This document shows positions 1 through 8,958 of a DNA stretch of 64,000 nucleotides, piece after piece. Origin of the DNA: Rhodospirillaceae bacterium (GTDB lineage: Bacteria > Pseudomonadota > Alphaproteobacteria > Rhodospirillales > Rhodospirillaceae); assembly GCA_019694335.1 (NCBI GenBank), contig JAIBCD010000001.1:62001-126000 (forward strand), read 5' to 3'. The number at the start of each line of letters is the position of its first letter. Positions within the stretch are counted from its first letter, which is position 1. The position numbers and the translations under genes are program-made. Under the pieces are notes generated by a model. The model ran no database searches and was not told the origin of the DNA. It saw only the letters and a list, made by a program, of their open reading frames with translations.

Positions 1-707
1 ACATGTGGGACAAGGATCAGGCGAACAAGTCCAACTGCGACGCCGCCTGCACCCGCAGCTGGGTGCCGGTGGTGGCCTCGGTCGCCGCCCAGCCGCAAGG
101 CGAGTGGTCGATCTTCGAACGGTCGCCCGGCGTGCGTCAGTGGGCGTTCCGCAAGAAGCCGCTCTACACCTACGCGCTCGATGCCGAGACCCGCAGCCAG
201 CAGGGCAGCGACATCCCCGGCTGGCACAATGTCTATGTGCAGAAGGCGCCGGCGTTCCCGAAGGAGTTCACCCAGCAGGATAGCGAGACCGGTGTCGTGC
301 TCGCCGATGCCAAGGGCAAGACCATCTACACCTATAACTGCGCCGATGACTCGGTCGATCAATTGTCCTGCGATTCCATGGACAGCCCGCAGAGCTACCG
401 CCTCGCGATCTGCGGCGGCGGCAAGGTCGAACGCTGCCTGCGCGACTGGCCTTATGTGGTCGCGGCGAAGGACGCCAAGAGCACGAGCCGTACCTGGTCC
501 GTGGTCGAAGTCGACCCGCAGACCGGCCACGCCGCCGAGCCCGGCAAGGGCCTGAAGGTGTGGGCCTACCAGGGCCAGCCGGTCTACACGCATATCCTCG
601 ACAAGAAGCCGGGCGACCTGCTCGGCAACGGCAACGGTGAATTCGGCGGCAGCCGCAATGGCTTCCGCGCTTTCATCCTGCGCGACGATTTCTTTGGCGG
701 CCGCTAA
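1..707 (+). CDS. Secreted repeat protein, COG4315/PF03640 type (5' end cut off)
   Basis: The reading frame is open at the left window edge, so only the C-terminal ~235 residues are present; the ATG at position 3 is probably internal. The segment MWDKDQ aligns with YTWDKD inside the 455-residue protein at 47896-49263, and the two align through to their C-termini. Shared motifs are the YxWxxD signature, paired cysteines (CDAAC, then a W), GDIPGWHNVY, IYTYNC and DSVDQLSC. These are hallmarks of COG4315, predicted secreted proteins with a Yx(FWY)xxD motif; their biochemical role is unknown. The next gene starts 24 bp downstream and belongs to a family that also follows the paralogue at 47896, so this is the tail of a duplicated operon. 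Family assignment is strong; function is not known. Confidence 0.8.
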   Translation, partial: MWDKDQANKSNCDAACTRSWVPVVASVAAQPQGEWSIFERSPGVRQWAFRKKPLYTYALDAETRSQQGSDIPGWHNVYVQKAPAFPKEFTQQDSETGVVLADAKGKTIYTYNCADDSVDQLSCDSMDSPQSYRLAICGGGKVERCLRDWPYVVAAKDAKSTSRTWSVVEVDPQTGHAAEPGKGLKVWAYQGQPVYTHILDKKPGDLLGNGNGEFGGSRNGFRAFILRDDFFGGR

Positions 708-731
708 TCACACGCGACTTGGGAGATAGTC

Positions 732-1826
732 ATGAAGAACCTCATTCAGAAGACGGCCTTCGCCGCGGTGGTGATGGGTGGATTTGGCATGGCGACCACT
801 GTCGCCAGCGCCGATGAAGCGGTGCCCGGTCTGCAGAACCGCACCATCGGCTACGTGCTGACCAGCGCCAACTGGGGCCTCTACCAGACCCCGGACGGCA
901 AGCAGGAATGCCCGGACGGTTTCAACGAAGGCCCGCGCGAGCAGTTCAAGGCGCTGTATCCGAACCTCGGTACCGTCGACGGCACCCAGCTCGAGCGCGA
1001 GAGCGCCTCGCGTTACCCCATGGATAAGGCCGATAACTTTCCCTATCACGACGTGAAGGGAAAGATCGGCATCGGCCTCAATCTCGACGGCAAGGTCGGC
1101 GAGAACGATTTCACCTCGACCGACGGCGAGAAGGGGATCGACAACAACCTCTACCGCGCCATCGGCTGCACCCGCCTGTTCCGCGCGCCGGACGGCACCT
1201 ACGCCAACTTCACCGACCTTTGGGTCCGTGAGATGAACTTCAACCGCGTGCTGGTGGAACTCACCAACGTCGACAGCCTGACCAACGATCCCGCCGTGGA
1301 TGTCACCATCTACCGCGGCCGTGACAAGCTGATGACCGACGCGACCGGCGCGAACATCATGCCGGGCGGGTCCAACCGCGTGGACTACCGGTTCGGCAAG
1401 AACTTCATCACCCACATGAAGGGCAAGATCGAGAACGGCGTGCTCACCACCGAGGCGGCCGATGTGCATTGGCCGTGGGCGGTGTTCCTCGGCCGTCCCG
1501 GCGCCTATGACTTCAAGGGCGCCCGCTTCAAGCTGGCCCTGACCGGCGACAAGGCGCAGGGGCTCATGGGCGGCTACTCCGACATCGACACCTGGTACAT
1601 GCAGCTGGTGCGCTCGTGGTCGACCCACCACTCCAGCTACGGCGGGCTGTCGCAGCCTTCGTTCTATCGGGCCCTGCATCGCCTGGCCGACGGCTACCCG
1701 GGTCCGGACGGCAAGATGACCGCCATCTCCTCGGTGTTGAACATCAAGATGGTCCAGATCTTCATCGAGCACGAAGGTCAGAAAGTCGCGGCTGCCTCCG
1801 ACGCCAAAGCCAAGGCGGCGCATTAG
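732..1826 (+). CDS. Secreted protein of unknown family, partner of the PF03640 repeat protein
   Basis: 364 residues with a clear Sec signal peptide (MKNLIQKTAFAAVVMGGFGM then ATTVASA-DE). I do not recognise a named domain. It is a paralogue of the 373-residue protein at 49301-50422; shared blocks include NRTIGYV, GPREQFKALYP, QLERE, IGLNLDGKVG, DGEKGIDN-LYR, a single conserved Cys after the LYR block, VDSL-NDP, GVLTT and WSTHH-SYG. Both copies sit directly 3' of a PF03640 repeat gene and before a strong terminator, so the two products probably act together in the periplasm or outside the cell. A GGGAGA Shine-Dalgarno precedes the ATG by 6 bases. The conserved His, Asp and Glu blocks would suit metal or ligand binding, but that is inference. 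Confidence 0.85.
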   Translation: MKNLIQKTAFAAVVMGGFGMATTVASADEAVPGLQNRTIGYVLTSANWGLYQTPDGKQECPDGFNEGPREQFKALYPNLGTVDGTQLERESASRYPMDKADNFPYHDVKGKIGIGLNLDGKVGENDFTSTDGEKGIDNNLYRAIGCTRLFRAPDGTYANFTDLWVREMNFNRVLVELTNVDSLTNDPAVDVTIYRGRDKLMTDATGANIMPGGSNRVDYRFGKNFITHMKGKIENGVLTTEAADVHWPWAVFLGRPGAYDFKGARFKLALTGDKAQGLMGGYSDIDTWYMQLVRSWSTHHSSYGGLSQPSFYRALHRLADGYPGPDGKMTAISSVLNIKMVQIFIEHEGQKVAAASDAKAKAAH

Positions 1827-1858
1827 TCGCGATTTAAGTCGGCATTCAAACCCGACCG

Positions 1859-1893
1859 AAGGGCCTGCTCGCGAGAGCAGGCCCTTTGTTTTT
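1859..1893 (+). terminator. Rho-independent terminator
   Basis: A 10-bp perfect stem GGGCCTGCTC / GAGCAGGCCC with a GCGA loop, extended by AA/TT pairs, runs into TTTGTTTTT. It closes the PF03640-partner operon 33 bp after the stop codon. Confidence 0.92.
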
Positions 1894-2287
1894 GGGCGAG
1901 GCGGCGGGCATTGCTGCATGTGCGAAATTACTTTTGCGAGAATTTTAATATAATTCCCTTAGAACGATTTCTGGCTTGCGCCAGCCTTGCAGAAAATCGG
2001 CAAATTATCTATATTTCTCAAGTACTTCTGAGACTTTCTTATTGTCCGCCGAGGCCAATCATGCGATCACCCTCGCGCACAGATGTGCAAGAGAACCAGC
2101 GCGCGTCGCGGGCCCTTGCCGGCGGGAGAAACCGGTAAGACGAAACGCCGTTCGCGCGGGGGAGGTGGTTCCGTGACCCGGGATTAGCGCGGGTCGCAGT
2201 TCGCCTCGCTGTACATGTTCCATGCATGGGTTCGCTCTGCACGTTTGAGCCGGTCGACGCCGGTCGTCAACGCCTTAGGGGGACACC
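1894..2287 (+). promoter_or_regulatory. Long intergenic region upstream of the first TonB receptor
   Basis: About 390 bases without a gene. The first half (to ~2045) is strikingly AT-rich for this genome and holds a TATAAT at 1949-1954 without an obvious -35, and a second AT-rich stretch near 2036-2045 (CTTATTGTCC) resembling sequences before the leaders at 37.1 and 41.5 kb. The rest (2090-2280) is a GC-rich probable 5' leader with several short self-complementary stretches but no riboswitch I recognise. Expression of the receptor very likely starts here; the exact promoter is not settled. Confidence 0.4.
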
Positions 2288-5242
2288 ATGCTTCGAATAC
2301 ATGCTGCGGCTTCTCATCGCCGTACCGCCTTTCTGACTACCGTCAGCAGCCTCGCTCTGGTGAGCGCGTCCGTTGCCGGCATCAACGCCGCGCGCGCCCA
2401 GACCGCCGCGGCGCAGACCGCCGCACCCCAAACCGCACAAGCGGCGCCGGTCGAAGAGATCGTGGTTACCGGTTCGCGCGTCATCAGCAATGGCTATGAA
2501 GCGCCGACGCCCGTCACCGTCATGGGTACGGCCGCGATCGAACAGGCGAACCAGCCCAATATCGCCGACTTCGTCGGCCAGCTGCCGGCCTTCGGCGGCG
2601 ACAACGAAGGCTCGCACTCAGGCGGCAACTCGATCTCGACCGGCAAGCAGGGCCAGAGCCAGCTCAACCTGCGCAGCCTCGGCCTGTCGCGCACCCTGGT
2701 GCTCCTCGACGGCCACCGCTTCGTGTCGTCGGATCCCAACGGCGCCGTCAACATCAACTATTTCCCGACCAACCTCATCAACCGCGTCGACGTGGTGACC
2801 GGCGGTGCTTCGGCGGCCTACGGTTCGGACGCGCTCGCCGGTGTGGTGAACTTCGTGCTCGACAAGCAATTCGTCGGCATCAAGGGGTCGGTGTCGGGCG
2901 GCGTGCGTACCTCCGGCGATGACCGTACTTCCAACATCTCGCTGGCGGCCGGCACCCACTTCGCCAACGGCCGCGGCCACCTGCTGATCAGCGCCGAATA
3001 CGCCAACGACCCCGGCGTGTTCGACTGGGACAATAGCCCCTGGCACAAGACTCCCTTCCACATCATCGCCAACCCGGCCTATGCGGTCGTGAACGGTGTC
3101 GGCAACGGCCAGCCGGCCTTCCTGGCACGCCAGAACACCTCGACCATCCTGTACGCGCCGGGCGGCATCATCACGTCCAATCCGGCCGGCACCCCGGGGA
3201 CCGCCAATGCGCTCAAGGGCATCGCTTTCGACAATACCGGCAAGCCGTTCCAGTACCAGTACGGCAGCCTGACCAATACCCAGTACACCCAGGGCGGCAT
3301 GTTCGCTTACTCCGATGCCACCCAGTACAACCAGTCGCTCACCGACCACCTGTTCCGCGACAGCGCCTTCATACGGGTGGCCTATGACGTCACCGACGAC
3401 ATCAACGTCTATGCCCAGTTCATTCACGGCTACACCAGCGAATGGGCGCGGTCCAAGCTCGACGACGCCACCAATATCGTGATCAAGACCGGCAACCCGT
3501 TCATCCCGGCGTCGGTCCAGGCGCAAATGACGGCGCTCAATATCACGCAGTTCAACATGGGCTCGTTCAACCAGGATCTGCCGCCGCTGTCGTCGCGCTT
3601 TTACACGCGCGCCTGGAGCACCTCGGGCGGCGCCTCGGGCAAGTTCGACGCCGCCGGCACGACCTGGAACTGGGACATCGGTTTCGAACACGGGTTCACC
3701 AAGACGTCGAACAACGTCAACGTCTTCGACACGACCCTGTTCCCATTGGCTTACGACGCGGTGTCGGGCCCCAACGGCTCGGTTATCTGCCGGTCGCAGG
3801 CGACCAACCCGACCTGCGTGCCGTACAACCCGTTCGGCATCGGCGTGAACAGCCAGGCGGCTGTCAATTACGTCAACCAGACGTCCATTCAGTATCAGAA
3901 CACCAAGGAAGACGTGCAGGAAGCCAACGTCAACGGCAAGCCGTTCGAGAGCTGGGCGGGACCGGTGGCGGTCGGTGTCGGTATCGCTCACCGTTACGAG
4001 AGCGCTTACAGCATCGTCAATGCGATCGCGCAGGCCAGCCACGCAACGGCGGCCAACTACAAGCCCCTCATCGGCCACTATGACGTGACCGAAGGCTACG
4101 GCGAAATCCAGTTGCCGCTGGCGAAGGAGACGGCCTGGGCAAAGACCCTGGATTTCAACGCCGCGGTCCGCGCCACCAGCTACTCGACCTCTGGCTATGT
4201 CACCACGTGGAAAGTGGGCGCCGTATACCAGCCGATCGACGACCTGCGTTTCCGTGTGTCGCGTTCGCGCGATATCCGCGCGCCCAACCTCGCGGATCTG
4301 TACGCGGGCGGCTCGGGCGGCCAGTCACCGGGGATCATCAATCCGTTCGCCGGCGGCACGACGTTCCCGACCTTCATCGGGGGCACCTACGGCAACCCGA
4401 ACCTCAAGCCCGAAGTGGCCGACACCACCGGCCTCGGCGTGATCGTGACGCCGACGTTCTTCCCGGGCTTCTCGGCTTCGATCGACTACTATCAAATCGA
4501 CATCGCCGGCGCGATCACCTCGGTCGGCGGTCAGGAAGGCATCAATCGATGCTTTGTCGGCCAGCAGTTCTATTGCAACCAGCTGTTCTCCGACACCAAG
4601 GGCACCGTTGCGACGCTGGCGGATCTGCAGGCGGGCCGCCTCGCGCAACAGACCTCTCTGCCGTTCAACCTGGCGACGCAAAAGCAGCAGGGGCAGGATA
4701 TCGACATCACCTATCAGACCAATCTGTCGTCCATCAACGACAGCTGGGACGGTGGCGTCCTGTTCCATGCACTGGTGGCGCACGTCACCTATCAGAAGTT
4801 CGACGACGCCTATAACCCGGTGCAGAACCAGGCCGGCAACAATTCCTCGACCGGGCCTGTGAAGTGGCGTTACTTCCTCCAGGAAGTCTACACCAACGAT
4901 CCGCTGACCTTGACCTTTACCGAACGCGGCATCAGCCACGGCACCTATGGTCCGTTCTATCTGGCCTGCAGCTCCAATTGTCCGACCTCCACCGCCAACA
5001 AGCAGACTCTCGACGGCGACTACATCGCGGGCGAGTGGCGGTACGATCTCGGCATCGCGTACAAGTTCATGCACAAGGACACCAGCGTTGGCGATGCGGA
5101 AGCGTTCCTGACCATCCAGAACGTGTTCAACACCCAGCCGGTACCGGTGGCCAGCATCAACTACTGGTATATGTCGACCAACCCGTTCCTTTACGACAAC
5201 TTCGGCCGGGTGTTCCGCGCGGGCATTCGCTTCAAGATGTAA
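2288..5242 (+). CDS. TonB-dependent outer membrane receptor
   Basis: 984 residues. A signal peptide ends near residue 37 (AARA-Q), followed by an Ala/Gln/Pro-rich linker and the TonB-box-like EEIVVTGSR at 56-64. The plug domain has the usual LNLRSLG, RTLVLLDG, RVDVVTGGASAAYGSDA and GVVNFVLD motifs; the rest is a 22-strand-type barrel with YNPFG and SRDIRAPN blocks. It should import a bulky ligand across the outer membrane using TonB-ExbBD energy; the substrate cannot be read from sequence. It is one of four close paralogues here (also 5592, 37270, 41607), sharing the phrase GYEAPTPVTV after the TonB box, and it ends in RFKM rather than an aromatic residue. It stands as a single gene with its own leader and terminator. 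SD GGGGGA lies 5 bases before the ATG. Confidence 0.93.
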   Translation: MLRIHAAASHRRTAFLTTVSSLALVSASVAGINAARAQTAAAQTAAPQTAQAAPVEEIVVTGSRVISNGYEAPTPVTVMGTAAIEQANQPNIADFVGQLPAFGGDNEGSHSGGNSISTGKQGQSQLNLRSLGLSRTLVLLDGHRFVSSDPNGAVNINYFPTNLINRVDVVTGGASAAYGSDALAGVVNFVLDKQFVGIKGSVSGGVRTSGDDRTSNISLAAGTHFANGRGHLLISAEYANDPGVFDWDNSPWHKTPFHIIANPAYAVVNGVGNGQPAFLARQNTSTILYAPGGIITSNPAGTPGTANALKGIAFDNTGKPFQYQYGSLTNTQYTQGGMFAYSDATQYNQSLTDHLFRDSAFIRVAYDVTDDINVYAQFIHGYTSEWARSKLDDATNIVIKTGNPFIPASVQAQMTALNITQFNMGSFNQDLPPLSSRFYTRAWSTSGGASGKFDAAGTTWNWDIGFEHGFTKTSNNVNVFDTTLFPLAYDAVSGPNGSVICRSQATNPTCVPYNPFGIGVNSQAAVNYVNQTSIQYQNTKEDVQEANVNGKPFESWAGPVAVGVGIAHRYESAYSIVNAIAQASHATAANYKPLIGHYDVTEGYGEIQLPLAKETAWAKTLDFNAAVRATSYSTSGYVTTWKVGAVYQPIDDLRFRVSRSRDIRAPNLADLYAGGSGGQSPGIINPFAGGTTFPTFIGGTYGNPNLKPEVADTTGLGVIVTPTFFPGFSASIDYYQIDIAGAITSVGGQEGINRCFVGQQFYCNQLFSDTKGTVATLADLQAGRLAQQTSLPFNLATQKQQGQDIDITYQTNLSSINDSWDGGVLFHALVAHVTYQKFDDAYNPVQNQAGNNSSTGPVKWRYFLQEVYTNDPLTLTFTERGISHGTYGPFYLACSSNCPTSTANKQTLDGDYIAGEWRYDLGIAYKFMHKDTSVGDAEAFLTIQNVFNTQPVPVASINYWYMSTNPFLYDNFGRVFRAGIRFKM

Positions 5243-5263
5243 CGAAGTCTGAAAGTGCGAGCG

Positions 5264-5293
5264 AAAAGGGGGCTTCGGCCCCCTTTTCTTTTT
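5264..5293 (+). terminator. Rho-independent terminator after TonB receptor 1
   Basis: AAAAGGGGGC, TTCG tetraloop, GCCCCCTTTT, then CTTTTT: a 10-bp stem with U-tract, 21 bp after the stop. Confidence 0.92.
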
Positions 5294-5455
5294 GTGGCGA
5301 AGTAGGACAGTTTTTATGCTGCAGTGCACCCAAGCTGCAGGAAAGTCACACTAAATTCCTGATTGCATCCACCTTCCGAATTCCTCCAAGTCGGCATTGT
5401 TTCCCGAGGCTTTCGTCGCCAGACTGCCGCCGCACGAAAGCGTAAGCGAATGGAA

Positions 5456-5510
5456 AGGTTAGCGGCCCGGGCGGGAAGCAAATTCCCGGCCGCGGGAAGC
5501 CGCTTAACCT
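5456..5510 (+). promoter_or_regulatory. Nested stem-loop in the 5' region of the second TonB receptor
   Basis: The gap 5243-5591 holds a terminator and then this structure. AGGTTAGCGG (5456-5465) pairs with CCGCTTAACCT (5500-5510) with one bulged T; inside, CGGGAA-GCAAA-TTCCCG forms a second hairpin flanked by CCCG/CGGG. The stem ends about 80 bases before the ATG, so it is probably part of the mRNA leader and could act as a regulatory RNA. It does not match a cobalamin or other riboswitch consensus that I know. No clear -35/-10 pair could be fixed in the gap. Confidence 0.4.
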
Positions 5511-5591
5511 CAATGCGCGTCATTGAACCCATTTTCGCGGTGCGCGGGATCGTGCCGGCATGTCGCCGTCCACATCGAAGGGGAATACCTC

Positions 5592-8534
5592 ATGCGCTAT
5601 ACGTCTGCGGCGTCACGCCGCTCTGGCTTCATGATTTCAGTTAGCTCGTTCGCGCTGGCGGCGGCGTCGCTGACCGGCCAATCGGCACAGGCTCAAACTC
5701 AATCCGGGCAGAGCGCGCAGGCGCCGGCGGTCGAGGAAATCGTCGTCACCGGTTCGCGCGTCGTGCGCGACGGCTACGAAGCGCCGACACCCGTCACCGT
5801 CATCGGCACCGAGCAGATGGAAGCTCAGCCGATGCAGCACATCTCCGACTTCGTGAATCGCCTGCCGGCCTTCGGCGGCGCGCAGACCACGACCTCGGGC
5901 GGCAACGAAATCTCCACCGGCCGTCAGTCGCAGAACAACCTGAACCTGCGCTCGCTGGACTCCTATCGCACGCTCGTCCTGCTGGACGGCAACCGCATCG
6001 TCACCGGCGACGTCAACGGTTCGGTCAACGCCTCCGATCTCCCCACCCCGCTGATCAGCCGCGTCGACGTGGTGACCGGCGGCGCCTCGGCCGCTTACGG
6101 TTCCGACGCCGTGGCCGGCGTGGTGAACTTCATCCTCGACAAGGAATTCGTCGGCGTGAAGGGTGAAGTCCAGGGCGGCATCACCAACTACGGCGACGAC
6201 CCGTCGTACAAGATCAGCCTGACCGGCGGTTACGCTTTCGCCGGCGGTCGCGGCCACATCCTGTTCTCGGGCGAACACGCCTGGAACAAGGGCATCTACG
6301 GCGCCTCGAAGTCGCGCGGCGACTTCTGGAGCTACGACACCGGACACCTGGTCGAGAACCCGCTGTGGGCCGCCGTCGCCAATCCCACCACCGGCGCTCT
6401 GCCGACCAATCCGCGCTGGCTGGTGCGCAGCCAGGCCGCGACCCTGCTCGCGACCCCGGGCGGCATCATCACCTCCGGCCCCTTGAAGGGCACCGCCTTC
6501 AACCCGGACGGCACGCCGCGCCCCTATACCTACGGCTCGATCGTGAACTCGCAGTTCACCGTCGGCGGCGACTGGAAGTATTCGGACGCCACCTATTACA
6601 ACCAGACGCTCTCCAACAAGGTCAGCCGCCAGGCGTTCTTCCTGCGCGTCAGCTATGAACTGACCGACAGCATCACCGCCTATGTCAACGCGCTGAACAC
6701 CTTCAGCTATGGCTTCGCCCGTTCGAAGCTGGACGACAAGCTCGGCAACATCACCATCAAGGCCGACAACCCGTACCTGAACTCGGCCGTGGCGGCGCAG
6801 ATGGCCGCGCTGAAGCTGACCCAGTTCACCATGGGCAGCTTCCTGCTCGACGTCCCGTACATCACCACCGACAACTACCGTAACCTGTGGAGCTACTCGG
6901 GCGGCCTGAACGGCAAGTTCGAGGCGTTCGACACCAATTGGACCTGGGATCTGCACGCCCAGCTCGGTCTGGTGCGTTCGGACCTGAACGGCCGGGTGGT
7001 CAACAACACCAACTTCGCCAACGCGGTGGACTCGGTTCGCGATGTCAGCGGCAAGATCATCTGCCGTTCGACCCTGACCGCGCCGACCAACGGCTGCGTG
7101 CCGTTCAATCCGTTCGGCTACAACGTCAACGACAAGTCCGCCGTCGCCTACGTCAAGCAGACCGCGGTGCTCTACCAGCGCAACACGGAATCGACCTTCT
7201 CGGTCGGCGTGTCGGGCGGCGAGCCGTTCTCGACCTGGGCCGGCCCCGTGTCGGTCGCGTCGGGCTTCGAATGGCGCCGTGAAGCGGTCACGCCGGGCAA
7301 CATCGCGGCCTACTGCCCGCTCTGCCTCACCAGTTCCTACACCGCCGGCAACTACAAAGGCACCAACGGCTCCTACAGCGTGGCCGAAGGCTACGTCGAA
7401 GTCGTGGCGCCGCTGGCCAAGGACACCGTGTGGGCACGGTCGCTCGACCTGAACGCGGCGGTGCGCGCCACCGGTTACTCGACCTCGGGCTACGTCACCA
7501 CCTGGAAAGCGGGTCTGACCTACAACCCGATCGACGAACTGCGCTTCCGCGCCACCCGGTCGCGCGACATCCGCGCGCCCAACCTGGGCGACCTCTACAA
7601 CGGCGGCGGCGGCGGCCAGTCGCCCGGCCTGATCGATCCGTTCCGTCCGGGCGCTCCGCCGGTCACCTACCTGAACTCGACCTCGGGCAACACCGCGCTG
7701 CAGCCTGAAAAGGCCGACACCACCGGTCTCGGCGTGGTCGTGCAGCCCGCGTTCTTCCCGGGCTTCTCGGCCTCGGTCGACTTCTACGACATCAACATCA
7801 AGGGTGCGATCGACACCATCGGCGGCCAGGAAATCCTCGACCGCTGCTATGCCGGTCAGACCATCCAGTGCGCCGCCGTGCAGCGCAACGCGCCCACCAA
7901 CGATGGTTTCGCGCTCGGCACCATCCGCATCATCGACGTGAAGCCGTTCAACCTCGCGTCGCTGCATCAGCGTGGTTACGACTTCGAAGCCAGCTATCAG
8001 ACCAAGCTGGACCAGATCAGCCCCAGCCTGGGCGGTGATGTCAGCTTCCGCGCGATCGGCACTTACATCCAGTTCTACAAGCGCAACGACGGCCGTAATC
8101 CGGAAATCGACGCGGCCGGCACCAACGGCGGCCAGGGCCCCTTGAAGTGGCGCTGGATGTTCAACGCCAACTACACCAACGATCCGTTCTCGATCACCTG
8201 GACCGGCCGGTTCATGAGCTCGGGCAGGTACGGCGGCACCGCCACCAGCTACGTGCAGTGCAACCCGGGTTCGTGCCCGGCGTCGACCACGTCGTTCCCG
8301 ACCATCGACTACAACTTCATCGAGAGCCGCTTCTATCACGACCTCTCGCTGACTTATAAAATCCTGGAGACCGACGCGGGCGGCACGACTCAGCTGTACC
8401 TCAACGTCTCGAACGTGATGAACACCGCGCCGCCGTTCATCGTCTCGACCAACTACTGGTACATGACGGTGAACCCGCAGATGTACGACACCATCGGCCG
8501 GCGCTTCTACGCCGGTGTCCGCTTCAAGATGTAA
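5592..8534 (+). CDS. TonB-dependent outer membrane receptor
   Basis: 980 residues from the ATG at 5592, preceded by GAAGGGG at good spacing; an in-frame upstream start at 5523 has no comparable site and would put a non-signal extension before the signal peptide. The signal peptide ends near SAQA-QT (about residue 35); the TonB box EEIVVTGSR is at 49-57, followed by RDGYEAPTPVTV. Plug motifs (LNLRSL, RTLVLLDG, RVDVVTGGASAAYGSDA) and barrel blocks (CRSTLTAPTNGCVPFNPFG, SRDIRAPN) closely follow the receptor just upstream, so the pair is a tandem duplication that has diverged. A C-x-AG-x4-C cysteine pair near the extracellular barrel region is kept in the paralogues. The protein ends in RFKM. Substrate unknown. 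Confidence 0.93.
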   Translation: MRYTSAASRRSGFMISVSSFALAAASLTGQSAQAQTQSGQSAQAPAVEEIVVTGSRVVRDGYEAPTPVTVIGTEQMEAQPMQHISDFVNRLPAFGGAQTTTSGGNEISTGRQSQNNLNLRSLDSYRTLVLLDGNRIVTGDVNGSVNASDLPTPLISRVDVVTGGASAAYGSDAVAGVVNFILDKEFVGVKGEVQGGITNYGDDPSYKISLTGGYAFAGGRGHILFSGEHAWNKGIYGASKSRGDFWSYDTGHLVENPLWAAVANPTTGALPTNPRWLVRSQAATLLATPGGIITSGPLKGTAFNPDGTPRPYTYGSIVNSQFTVGGDWKYSDATYYNQTLSNKVSRQAFFLRVSYELTDSITAYVNALNTFSYGFARSKLDDKLGNITIKADNPYLNSAVAAQMAALKLTQFTMGSFLLDVPYITTDNYRNLWSYSGGLNGKFEAFDTNWTWDLHAQLGLVRSDLNGRVVNNTNFANAVDSVRDVSGKIICRSTLTAPTNGCVPFNPFGYNVNDKSAVAYVKQTAVLYQRNTESTFSVGVSGGEPFSTWAGPVSVASGFEWRREAVTPGNIAAYCPLCLTSSYTAGNYKGTNGSYSVAEGYVEVVAPLAKDTVWARSLDLNAAVRATGYSTSGYVTTWKAGLTYNPIDELRFRATRSRDIRAPNLGDLYNGGGGGQSPGLIDPFRPGAPPVTYLNSTSGNTALQPEKADTTGLGVVVQPAFFPGFSASVDFYDINIKGAIDTIGGQEILDRCYAGQTIQCAAVQRNAPTNDGFALGTIRIIDVKPFNLASLHQRGYDFEASYQTKLDQISPSLGGDVSFRAIGTYIQFYKRNDGRNPEIDAAGTNGGQGPLKWRWMFNANYTNDPFSITWTGRFMSSGRYGGTATSYVQCNPGSCPASTTSFPTIDYNFIESRFYHDLSLTYKILETDAGGTTQLYLNVSNVMNTAPPFIVSTNYWYMTVNPQMYDTIGRRFYAGVRFKM

Positions 8535-8565
8535 GCGGAATAAAACGTTGCGACGGAAAAGGGGG

Positions 8566-8598
8566 GCGGGGCTGCTTAGGCAGCCCCGCTTCTTTTTT
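8566..8598 (+). terminator. Rho-independent terminator after TonB receptor 2
   Basis: GCGGGGCTGC, TTAG loop, GCAGCCCCGC (10-bp perfect stem) followed by TTCTTTTTT. Confidence 0.92.
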
Positions 8599-8602
8599 GG
8601 GC

Positions 8603-8645
8603 GCGTTTTCTACGCCGAACCGGCTTCCACTTCGGCGGAAAACGC
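8603..8645 (+). repeat. Palindromic extragenic repeat, copy 1
   Basis: Outer stem GCGTTTTC/GAAAACGC (8 bp), inner stem CGCCGAA/TTCGGCG (7 bp), and an 11-base loop CCGGCTTCCAC. The same architecture recurs at 33832-33875, 17879-17922 and 18745-18788, with stem changes that keep pairing. This copy starts 4 bases after a terminator U-tract. It resembles dispersed REP-like palindromes common in alphaproteobacteria. Confidence 0.8.
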
Positions 8646-8958
8646 TTGGAACGGGCCCCCTTTTTCATGCCTGGAACCGGGCCGCATGACCGGACGGACG
8701 GCAAATTATGTTGTTGAACAAAGTCATAAAATTATCCGGGCATCTCCGGTTTCCATATAGACAGTCTTAAATCTCTCTGCCTATGGTCCGGGCCTTCGTT
8801 GCCGCGCCATGTTTTTCGACCCCATTCCCTCGACCAAACAAGATCAATGACCCGCTTCCTTCGACTTAGCGTCGTACGAATTACGCAGTCGGTCCTCGTG
8901 GAGGACCGGATTGCCGTCGTTTGTACGAATGCCCAAGCCGATTCAGGAAGCCGTCACC
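8646..8958 (+). promoter_or_regulatory. Probable promoter and structured leader of the branched-chain amino acid locus
   Basis: About 310 bases without a convincing gene. An AT-rich patch (8700-8775) probably contains the promoter. Further down, CGGTCCTC (8890-8897), loop GTG, GAGGACCG (8901-8908) form a perfect 8-bp hairpin, enclosed by outer arms TCGTACGAA (8872-8880) and TTTGTACGA (8920-8928) that pair with one G-U. A reading frame from ATG 8847 begins MTRFLRLSVVRITQSVLV, rich in Leu, Val and Ile just before the hairpin, like an attenuation leader, but it has no early stop codon. Attenuation is therefore suggestive only. Confidence 0.4.

Noticed and set aside
2090..2280. Possible cobalamin or other metabolite riboswitch before TonB receptor 1
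   Set aside because: The region is GC-rich with local hairpins, but I find none of the conserved boxes of cobalamin, TPP, FMN or SAM classes.
5637..8339. Very long antisense frames (800-900 codons) opposite the TonB receptors
   Set aside because: They mirror the codon bias of the GC-rich sense genes, have low-complexity Arg/Val/Gly-rich products, no ribosome-binding sites and no family motifs. The same holds at 37216-39705, 41562-44270 and 28874-31411.
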